Positions 23,320-29,804 of a stretch of 29,804 nucleotides of DNA are shown piece by piece (position 1 is the stretch's first letter; every line of letters begins with the position of its first letter). Under the pieces are notes generated by a model. It was not told the DNA's origin and searched no databases. It saw only the letters and a list, made by a program, of their open reading frames with translations. Source of the DNA: Prevotellaceae bacterium UBA6417 (GTDB taxonomy: Bacteria; Bacteroidota; Bacteroidia; Bacteroidales; Bacteroidaceae); the NCBI GenBank assembly GCA_002439755.1, contig DJPH01000011.1:39729-69532 (forward strand). The letters are read 5' to 3'. Made by a program: the position numbers and the translations under genes.

Positions 23320-25050
23320 ATGAATTTAAACTTTTTAGGCAGACATGGCGTCAAGTTGGCGTTAGCTGCAACAATTGTCGGTTCTCTGACATTCGCAAGT
23401 TGCGAAAAGGAGACGCTCGATGTTAATGGCCCCGGTAGCGGTCAGACTATTGTTGTTCCCGGTACGGATCTTACCGGAACAAATGCATTGGTTCAGCAGA
23501 TACTGACATTAATCAAGGAACAGCAGTATAATCAGCTGCAGGCTCTGCTCGAGGCAATGAACGGCAACAACACCGCTTTGAAAGACGAATTGAAAAAAGT
23601 GGTTGACCAGCTGAAGGAAAATGATGCGAACAATACCACAAAATTCAATGAATTGTCTGAAAAGCTTACTGATGTAATCGAGGCAATCAATGCTCTTAAC
23701 GATAAGCTCGTTGGCAAATTGGATGCTGCCATCGCCGCCATCAATGATAAAGACAACGGCAGTGCCGCCACAATTGCCGCTTTGGAAAAAGCTGTTGAGG
23801 CATTGAAGACTGCTTCGGCTGAAAACGCACAGAACATTATCAATGGCTTGAAGAGTGACTATACAGACCTCTTGAAGGAGTTGAAGGATGCTATAGCCAA
23901 CGCTCACGATGAGGCTCTCCAGGCAAAATTGGAAGAAGTTCTTACTGCTATCAACAACAAGAAGGATTTCTCGAAAGATGACTTGAAAGATGTAACAGAC
24001 AAGTTGGCTGAAATTCTTGATGCTGTCAAGGATAACAAGGCTGCTGTTGAGTCTTTGAAAGAATTGATCACTAACAATACCACAAAAGTCAGTGATATCG
24101 AAGCTCTCCTCAAGCAGATGGTAACAAGCACTCCTGAGGCTCTTCAGAACATCATTGCTGAAATCAACAAGAACAACAATGCCAATACAGAGAAGATTGA
24201 AGCTGCACTTGCTGCCATCAAGAATGCTGACAAGGATGCATATGATCAAATCATCAATGCAATGAATGCATTCAAGCTCACAGTAGAAGGCAAGCTGGAT
24301 AAGGCCAATGAAGCATTGGAGGCCTTGAAAAAGCAAAATGAAGAGGCTTACAAGATTTTGGTTAACATTCTTCAGCAGCTCAACAATGTAACCAAGACAG
24401 AAGCAATAGTTGCCGATGCTAATGGTCTTAGCTTCGTTGACAAGTCTGAAATCGTTCCTACTACATCTGTAACTGCCGAGGTTGCTAATGGCGCAGCTTT
24501 CAATTGGGATGCAACAACTGGCGAATATTTTGCTGCTGCTACCATTGAGATTCCTAATACAGGTGCCGTAAAAGTGTTGGCTGACGATAAGGCCGCCCTC
24601 TTGAAGGCTGTGAATGAGGATAACATCCAGACAAAAACCTACAATGCTGCCAGCAAGAAGTTTACTCGCGCTGCAGGTGATGTGGATTGGATCCAGGCAA
24701 AATTGCTGTTGACCAACAAGATCAATGAGCTTCCATTGAATTGGGATGCTACGACTCCGCGTATGTTCACAGTAAAAGGCAATTCAAAGGATGCCATCAA
24801 AGAGGCTACGCTGAAATTCACTGAAAAATATGATGTAAAATCGATAGCTGTATATTGCGTTGTAAACGGAACTGTTTACTATGTAATCGGCAAGCAGTGT
24901 GAGGCTACTGACCAAGGCAACATCGAACCGAAGTTCGAGCTGAAGACCGAAAGTGGTGACATCTCTCATGATTTCACACATGATTATGACCATGACCACG
25001 GACACGGACATGGCAACGGCAATGCCGGTGGTGGCATCGGTGGCAAATAA
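23320..25050 (+). CDS. Long coiled-coil lipoprotein with His-rich C-terminal tail
   Basis: A 576-residue lipoprotein (lipobox FASC, lipid at Cys28, followed by acidic E-K-E). Residues ~50-355 are almost purely helical, built of irregular repeats rich in A, N, K, L, E and D (for example N-N-T-T-K-F-N-E-L-S-E-K-L and N-N-T-T-K-V-S-D-I-E-A-L-L), so a long coiled-coil rod is expected. Residues ~358-545 look like a globular beta-containing domain. The last ~28 residues contain six His mixed with Asp, then Gly/Asn, a possible metal-binding tail. No known family was recognised. It lies between the YjbH-like pair and an OmpA protein (37-base gap), so a structural role at the cell surface or in the periplasm is plausible. 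Confidence 0.8.
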   Translation: MNLNFLGRHGVKLALAATIVGSLTFASCEKETLDVNGPGSGQTIVVPGTDLTGTNALVQQILTLIKEQQYNQLQALLEAMNGNNTALKDELKKVVDQLKENDANNTTKFNELSEKLTDVIEAINALNDKLVGKLDAAIAAINDKDNGSAATIAALEKAVEALKTASAENAQNIINGLKSDYTDLLKELKDAIANAHDEALQAKLEEVLTAINNKKDFSKDDLKDVTDKLAEILDAVKDNKAAVESLKELITNNTTKVSDIEALLKQMVTSTPEALQNIIAEINKNNNANTEKIEAALAAIKNADKDAYDQIINAMNAFKLTVEGKLDKANEALEALKKQNEEAYKILVNILQQLNNVTKTEAIVADANGLSFVDKSEIVPTTSVTAEVANGAAFNWDATTGEYFAAATIEIPNTGAVKVLADDKAALLKAVNEDNIQTKTYNAASKKFTRAAGDVDWIQAKLLLTNKINELPLNWDATTPRMFTVKGNSKDAIKEATLKFTEKYDVKSIAVYCVVNGTVYYVIGKQCEATDQGNIEPKFELKTESGDISHDFTHDYDHDHGHGHGNGNAGGGIGGK

Positions 25051-25087
25051 TTACACACGCGATTTCTTAAAACTAAATCAGTAAATT

Positions 25088-26209
25088 ATGAAGTTTAAGT
25101 TTTTATTGTCGTCTTTCCTCTTGGCTGCTGCGGGTGTCACTGCTGTGAACGCGCAAGAAGGGCCGAAGTGGACTGACAACATGTATGTAAACTTCGGTGT
25201 AGGTGGAATGACCGTTATTAACGACGGAATCAATTCTCCCACATTGAATGCTCACATACAGTTCGGAAAGTTCATAACTCCTACATGGGGTGTGCGCGCC
25301 GAGCTTGGTGGGCTTTGGCAGAGCCTTGAGACTCAGGAAACCGGATATTACAACTATTGTAAGAAGTTCGGTGAGCTGAATCTTGACGCAACTCTGAATT
25401 TGAACGGTCTGTTTGGCAATAAGAATATGAATCGTGCCGTGAACGTATACATCTTCGGAGGTCCTATGCTGAACCTTTCATCTGCCGTGAGCCGAATTGG
25501 AAAATTGGATTGGTCTGATCCGGTAGAGAAAGATGGAAACTATGAGATCAGCAGCGTATATTCCAACCATTTCGAAACAAAAGGCAGCAAGGTTCGTGTC
25601 GGTGCTTCTGTAGGCGCCGGCCTTGGCTTCCGCTTGTCTGACAATTGGTTGCTGAATGTTGAAGGCCGTTATGGCGTGACACCTTCTATCTTTGGAAACG
25701 GCAGCGACTGCAGCAAAGCAGAATCGACTCTGCGCGGTACAGTGGGTATTACCTATGTGTTCGGTGGCTTGAAGAACCGCAAGTGCGGAGCTCCTGTATT
25801 TACGGCTGAGCCCAAAACGGTTGAAAAAGTCGTTGAAAAGGTTGTTACCCGTGAAGTTCCGAAAGAAGTTGTCAAGGAGATTCCTGCTTATTCGCCGATT
25901 GCTATTGTATTCAAGATTAACAAATGGCAAATCAACGATGAAAGCAAGGTTAATATCAAGTTGATGGCTGACGCCATGAAGAAGAATCCGAATGCCAAGT
26001 TCAAGATTACCGGTTATGCAGATAAAGGTACCGGCTCAGCTTCGCGTAACAAATATCTTTCTGAAAAACGTGCCGAAGCAGTTTATGATGCCTTGGTTAA
26101 GGAAGGTGTTAATCCTTCGCAACTTGAAAAAGTCGCTATGGGAGGCGTTGATCCGTTGTTCTTCAACAAGGCATATCTGTCTCGAGTAGTAGTTCTTGAA
26201 TCAAAATAA
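25088..26209 (+). CDS. OmpA-family outer-membrane protein (barrel plus peptidoglycan-binding domain)
   Basis: A 373-residue protein. A signal peptide ending near V-N-A-Q (about residue 22) is followed by an eight-strand-like barrel (~25-230) of the Bacteroidetes porin-like OmpA type. Then comes a charged linker (~238-262) with repeated valine-glutamate-lysine motifs (V-E-K-V-V-E-K-V-V). Residues ~265-373 are the OmpA C-terminal domain: I-T-G-Y-A-D-K-G-T-G, N-K-Y-L-S-E-K-R-A-E-A-V and V-A-M-G-G-V-D-P. The usual N-R-R-V near the end is altered to L-S-R-V-V. The protein likely anchors the outer membrane to peptidoglycan. It starts 37 bases after the coiled-coil lipoprotein and ends in a terminator. 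Confidence 0.9.
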   Translation: MKFKFLLSSFLLAAAGVTAVNAQEGPKWTDNMYVNFGVGGMTVINDGINSPTLNAHIQFGKFITPTWGVRAELGGLWQSLETQETGYYNYCKKFGELNLDATLNLNGLFGNKNMNRAVNVYIFGGPMLNLSSAVSRIGKLDWSDPVEKDGNYEISSVYSNHFETKGSKVRVGASVGAGLGFRLSDNWLLNVEGRYGVTPSIFGNGSDCSKAESTLRGTVGITYVFGGLKNRKCGAPVFTAEPKTVEKVVEKVVTREVPKEVVKEIPAYSPIAIVFKINKWQINDESKVNIKLMADAMKKNPNAKFKITGYADKGTGSASRNKYLSEKRAEAVYDALVKEGVNPSQLEKVAMGGVDPLFFNKAYLSRVVVLESK

Positions 26210-26226
26210 GATTCCTAAATCAGTAT

Positions 26227-26258
26227 AAAAATGCCGGCTGAAAATAGCCGGCATTTTT
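26227..26258 (+). terminator. Rho-independent terminator after the OmpA-like gene
   Basis: A perfect 13-bp stem (26227-26239 with 26246-26258) built on ATGCCGGCT/AGCCGGCAT, with a 6-base loop and flanking A and T runs. It separates the OmpA-like gene from the polysaccharide export genes. Confidence 0.92.
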
Positions 26259-26374
26259 ATTGTTCGGATCTCAATGATATGTTGTGCGGAATGAATAATT
26301 GATGAAGCTTAGTTGACGATAGTTCATTTTCCTATGCTTGCATGTCTTCAGTAACAATGTAATATTTGTGTATT

Positions 26375-26408
26375 TCCTTTTATTATCCAAGGAAAAGGAT
26401 TAACTTTG
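26375..26408 (+). promoter_or_regulatory. Promoter of the polysaccharide export operon with inverted repeat
   Basis: TAACTTTG (26401-26408) followed by GCACAG is a perfect -7 box, 42 bases before the start codon at 26450. Directly upstream an inverted repeat, TCCTTTT (26375-26381) and AAAAGGA (26393-26399), ends one base before the box and could be a regulator site. A -33 TTG is lacking (TTT at 26378-26380). Confidence 0.6.
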
Positions 26409-26449
26409 CACAGAATTTTTGAGAGAAGCTCACTATTAATTGTAAAAGT

Positions 26450-27271
26450 ATGAAGAAACCCTATGGCATAAGCTTGTTACTTATGTTGACATTCGTGATG
26501 TTTGCATCGTGTGTGTCAAATAAAGAAATGACATATATTCAGGGAGTGGACAGCTTATATGCTACGCCTCAAAATATTTCAAAAGATTATGGGCTCGTGA
26601 TTCAGCCTGATGACGAATTGGCGATTTCGGTCTCATCAAAAGATCAGGAGCTGATAGCTCCATTTAATAATGGTACCGTTATTAATAGTGGTGGAGGTAA
26701 AGTTGGGTCTTCATATGGGACTCAGGCAAATTTGCAGTCCGGTTTGACATATTTTTATGTCAAGAAAGATGGAACCATTGATTTTCCGATATTGGGGACA
26801 ATAAAAGTAAAGGGGCTCACTATTGAACAGGTTTCCAATGAAATACAAAAGCAAATACGTGCTTCGTACATCTCCGATGCGATTGTTACCACCAAAATCA
26901 TGAGTTTTAAAATTACGGTATTGGGAGACGTGAAGAATCCCGGTGTACAGACAAATAGCGGACAGCGTCTCACCTTGTTGGAAGCACTGGGAAGAGCCGG
27001 GGATTTGAATAATACGGCCATCCGCAAAAATATTATTGTCGTAAGGGAGGAAAACGGGAAGCGAATGTCGTATACGATTGATTTGACAAATCCCGAGTCT
27101 GTGTTTAAGTCTCCTGCATATTATATGCAGCAAAACGATTTGGTTTACGTAGAGTCAAACAAAGCCGTAAAGGTGAAAGGTAGCACGAGTTATACATATT
27201 TGACGGTGTCGGGAACGCTTGTAAGCATGGCTGCGTCAATTATATCCCTGATAATTGCATTGAATAAGTAG
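26450..27271 (+). CDS. Wza-like polysaccharide export lipoprotein
   Basis: A 273-residue lipoprotein (lipobox FASC, lipid at Cys21) of the Wza/OPX family that exports capsule or exopolysaccharide through the envelope. The Poly_export domain (~50-145) shows Y-G-L-V-I-Q-P-D-D-E-L-A-I-S-V and K-D-G-T-I-D-F-P-I-L-G-T-I-K-V. An SLBB-like part follows (~150-235; V-L-G-D-V-K-N-P-G-V and L-L-E-A-L-G-R-A-G-D). A hydrophobic helix at the C-terminus (~248-270) is typical of Bacteroidetes members. It is shorter than E. coli Wza (one SLBB repeat only). The autokinase gene follows after 8 bases, so the two form the usual export/kinase pair. Confidence 0.92.
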   Translation: MKKPYGISLLLMLTFVMFASCVSNKEMTYIQGVDSLYATPQNISKDYGLVIQPDDELAISVSSKDQELIAPFNNGTVINSGGGKVGSSYGTQANLQSGLTYFYVKKDGTIDFPILGTIKVKGLTIEQVSNEIQKQIRASYISDAIVTTKIMSFKITVLGDVKNPGVQTNSGQRLTLLEALGRAGDLNNTAIRKNIIVVREENGKRMSYTIDLTNPESVFKSPAYYMQQNDLVYVESNKAVKVKGSTSYTYLTVSGTLVSMAASIISLIIALNK

Positions 27272-27279
27272 AAAAAGAC

Positions 27280-29745
27280 ATGGCAGAACAATATATTGAA
27301 GGAGCGCAGCAACTGCAGCAGGAAGAGAATGAGGAAATGGACATATTTTCAATTCTGAGAATATGTGTTGCAGTCTTTTTGCGTAATTGGAAATGGTTTT
27401 TGTTGTCCGTCGTCGCTTGCTTGCTGTTTGCGCTTCTGTTTGTGAAAAAACAGCCTCGTGTTTATAGTCGGCAGTCGACTTTGTTAATTGAAAATAACGA
27501 CAACAACGGCAAGTATGCCAATAATTCGGCTTTAAATGCACTGAAGCAGCTGAATGGCGTGCAGGTGACTGACAACTTGAAGAATGAAATTTTTATTCTT
27601 CAGTCTCGCAGGTTGATGGAAATGGTGGTCGAACGCATGAACCTTGACGTGGATTATGTAATGATGAAGGGGCTGCAGCCGGTAACATTGTTCAAACACA
27701 ACCCAATTAAAGTTGAATTCCTGTCTCCGTATTTTGAGGATATATCATTTGAAGTCGAACTTCTGCCATCCAAACAATTGAAAGTTTCGGATATGCAGAT
27801 AGATGATTCGGATGTTGATTTTAAACAAGTGGTTTCCTATGGACAATCATTCAATTCGCCCGCAGGCAATATCCGTATCAGCCAGGCTGAATTCGATCCT
27901 GAATTTGTAGGAAAGATTATCCATGTTACCCGCATTAAAAAAGAAGATGCAATCACTAAGTTCAATAAGGCTGTAACTGCCAGTGAGGTCAATAAGGAAG
28001 CAAGTCTTATATCGCTGACATGTAAAGATAATAATAAGGATCGTGCAGAAGCTATTCTTACAGTCTTGATGGATTTGTATAAGCGTGACATTGTTGAATC
28101 AAAAAATAGTGTTGCAGCCAATACGGCAAAATTCGTGGATCAGAGAATAGACTTGATAGGTTCGGAATTGAATGATGTTGAAAATAAATTGGCAAAATTC
28201 AAGCAAAACAACAAGATTGTTGACTTTACAGAAAATGCAAGGACCTATTTGCAACAAAGTGCGCTTTCCCAACAGGAATTGAATAAAACGCAGGCTGAGT
28301 TGAGTGTGGCCAAGTATCTTCGTGAATATGTGGTCAAGAATGCGAGCAATACAAATTTGATTCCTGATTTGAATTTAGGTGACAATGGAGCAATGCAAGG
28401 TCAAATAGGGAAGTACAATGACGCGGTAATACAGTACACTCGTCTTTCTGCCAACTCTTCAAATAGCAGTTCTGTCATCCAAGACTATGAAAAGTCGCTT
28501 GTGGCAATGCGCTCCGCAATAAAAGTGTCATTAGACAATTATGTAAATTCATTGCAACTTCAATTGAAGAAAATACAATCTGTTGATAACCGTTTCCAAA
28601 GTGCCATGCAAGGTATTCCGCAAAAAGAAATACAGGCATTGGATATTACGCGCCAGCAGACTATAAAAGAGACGCTTTATACCTATTTGCTGAATAAAAG
28701 AGAAGAAGTTGCGCTTCAATTGGCAATTAATGAGGCCAATATAAGAATCGTAGAATATCCTTACGGTTTGCCAACACCGATATCACCTAAAACAGGTATT
28801 ATATTGTTTGTGGCATTCCTCTTGGGTTTGGCTATACCCGCAATGATATTATGGGCAAAAATCCAGATGGATACCAATGTCAGAAGCCGGCGCGACGTAG
28901 AAGAGGTGATGACTGCGCCTATTTTGGGTGATATACCCGAGTGGGTTGATGACAATAATGAACAAAAGCTTTTGACAAAAGACGATAACGGCAAGGCGAT
29001 ATCAGAAGCTTTTCGCGTGTTGCGTTATAACTTGAACTTTGTTTTGAAAGATAAAGGTGTAATTATGATGACATCGTCTACACCTTCACAAGGAAAGAGC
29101 TTTATATCACGAAATCTTTCAGTGATATTGGGCGTTGCTGGGAAGAAGACCATATTGGTTGATGCGGACATTCGCAAAAACACATTGTCAAATGTCGTTC
29201 GTTCTCACGGTACTGGTTTAACAGGCTTTTTGAACGGAAATACAGATAATGTTGATGATATAATAGTAAAAGACCTATCCGAAAACCTTGACTTTATACC
29301 TGCAGGAATTAGGCCTCCGAACCCTTCAGAATTGTTGATGAGTGATAACTTGGATAGATTGGTCTCTGAATTACGTAAGCGATACGATTATATTGTGATT
29401 GATACAACGCCTGCTATTTCTGTTGCAGATGCCGGAATTGTAAATAGAGTTGCAGATGTTACATTATATGTCATTCGTGTGGGAATTGAAGACCGTCGGT
29501 TCCTAAAACAGTTGGAGCTCTTATATAAATCCGGTAAGTATCACAATCTTAATATTGTTGTGAATGGCGCGCATTCGGGAGGCGAAGGCGGTAGCTACGG
29601 TTACGGCTATGGATATGGTTATGGCTACGGTTACGGCTATGGATATGGCTACGGCAATGATGAAAATAAGAAAGATGGAAATCTTTTCAAAAGTGTAATA
29701 GGAAAGTTTAGTCAAATCCGTAGACATAACGTCCGAAGAAGATAG
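27280..29745 (+). CDS. Wzc-like polysaccharide co-polymerase and tyrosine autokinase
   Basis: An 821-residue inner-membrane protein. The first membrane helix is at ~37-53, the second at ~505-527, and the periplasmic part between them holds the Wzz domain and a long coiled coil (~240-460). The cytosolic C-terminus is a BY-kinase: Walker A S-T-P-S-Q-G-K-S with K606, Walker A' V-D-A-D with D628 and D630, Walker B I-D-T-T-P-A with D708. The tail has ten tyrosines alternating with glycine (Y773-Y791), the expected autophosphorylation cluster, cyclically phosphorylated during chain-length control in Wzc. It pairs with the upstream Wza-like gene. A further polysaccharide locus probably continues past the window. 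Confidence 0.95.
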   Translation: MAEQYIEGAQQLQQEENEEMDIFSILRICVAVFLRNWKWFLLSVVACLLFALLFVKKQPRVYSRQSTLLIENNDNNGKYANNSALNALKQLNGVQVTDNLKNEIFILQSRRLMEMVVERMNLDVDYVMMKGLQPVTLFKHNPIKVEFLSPYFEDISFEVELLPSKQLKVSDMQIDDSDVDFKQVVSYGQSFNSPAGNIRISQAEFDPEFVGKIIHVTRIKKEDAITKFNKAVTASEVNKEASLISLTCKDNNKDRAEAILTVLMDLYKRDIVESKNSVAANTAKFVDQRIDLIGSELNDVENKLAKFKQNNKIVDFTENARTYLQQSALSQQELNKTQAELSVAKYLREYVVKNASNTNLIPDLNLGDNGAMQGQIGKYNDAVIQYTRLSANSSNSSSVIQDYEKSLVAMRSAIKVSLDNYVNSLQLQLKKIQSVDNRFQSAMQGIPQKEIQALDITRQQTIKETLYTYLLNKREEVALQLAINEANIRIVEYPYGLPTPISPKTGIILFVAFLLGLAIPAMILWAKIQMDTNVRSRRDVEEVMTAPILGDIPEWVDDNNEQKLLTKDDNGKAISEAFRVLRYNLNFVLKDKGVIMMTSSTPSQGKSFISRNLSVILGVAGKKTILVDADIRKNTLSNVVRSHGTGLTGFLNGNTDNVDDIIVKDLSENLDFIPAGIRPPNPSELLMSDNLDRLVSELRKRYDYIVIDTTPAISVADAGIVNRVADVTLYVIRVGIEDRRFLKQLELLYKSGKYHNLNIVVNGAHSGGEGGSYGYGYGYGYGYGYGYGYGYGNDENKKDGNLFKSVIGKFSQIRRHNVRRR
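29594..29655 (+). repeat. In-gene tandem repeat encoding (Gly-Tyr)n
   Basis: Within the autokinase gene a 25-base stretch (29594-29618) recurs at 29624-29648, a 30-base period equal to five Gly-Tyr units. The smaller 6-base GGNTAY unit is reiterated throughout. Changes in unit number would keep the reading frame and alter the number of tyrosines. Confidence 0.9.
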
Positions 29746-29794
29746 AACATCTTTGCAGGTAAGTAAAGAAGGAGATAAACGTAACGTGAGTTCG

Positions 29795-29804
29795 ATGAAA
29801 TCAG
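29795..29804 (+). CDS. Possible start of the next gene (partial)
   Basis: After the kinase stop at 29745 a frame is open from 29702 to the window end. Starts at ATG 29795, GTG 29786 or TTG 29753 are all possible, and GAAGGAG (29768-29774) could be a ribosome binding site. Only a few codons are visible, so neither product nor start can be decided; a polysaccharide gene would fit the context. Confidence 0.3.

Overview
The window reads as a chromosome segment of a Bacteroidales bacterium, most likely Prevotellaceae. The signs are the family content (OMP_b-brl_3-type outer-membrane receptor, OmpA-type lipoproteins, a T9SS-type C-terminal tail, fused malic enzyme/phosphotransacetylase), promoters of the TAnnTTTG type, and few Shine-Dalgarno sequences. 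The genus is an inference; no rRNA or other marker is present to fix it.

Layout. 1-2588: the end of the ribosomal protein/RNA polymerase operon (rpsM tail, rpsK, rpsD, rpoA, rplQ), closed by a strong terminator. 2716-4083: a META-domain lipoprotein (+), then rpsO and a small lipoprotein on the minus strand. 4464-7437: a two-gene unit with a secreted CotH-kinase-like protein (lectin-like and T9SS-like C-terminal parts) and a Tat-signal metallo-beta-lactamase-fold hydrolase. 7559-9750: an AspT/YidE-type transporter with a DUF1232 membrane protein. 9894-18107: cell-envelope and housekeeping genes (OmpA lipoprotein, a large TonB-receptor-like barrel protein, a small barrel protein, an esterase, an RlpA-like protein, and a MetY-type homocysteine synthase). 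18182-20467 (-): maeB.

21122-29745 is the most coherent accessory block and is all about the outer membrane and exopolysaccharide. It holds two tandem proteins that look like the N- and C-terminal halves of YjbH, a long coiled-coil lipoprotein with a His-rich tail, an OmpA-domain barrel protein, and then, after a terminator, a Wza-like export lipoprotein and a Wzc-like tyrosine autokinase with a (Gly-Tyr)n tail. The Wza/Wzc pair looks more AT-rich than the central genes, as capsule/EPS loci often do.

The least explained parts are two intergenic repeat arrays with helical-turn-like periods: about 22 bp at 10969-11126, upstream of the receptor-like gene, and exactly 21 bp at 20773-20856, in the divergent region between maeB and the YjbH-like pair. 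A 32-codon ORF that overlaps the second YjbH-like gene, and a terminator-like hairpin directly in front of metY, are also worth attention. I found no rRNA, tRNA, CRISPR, transposase or phage gene. No dramatic defence or mobile system is visible.
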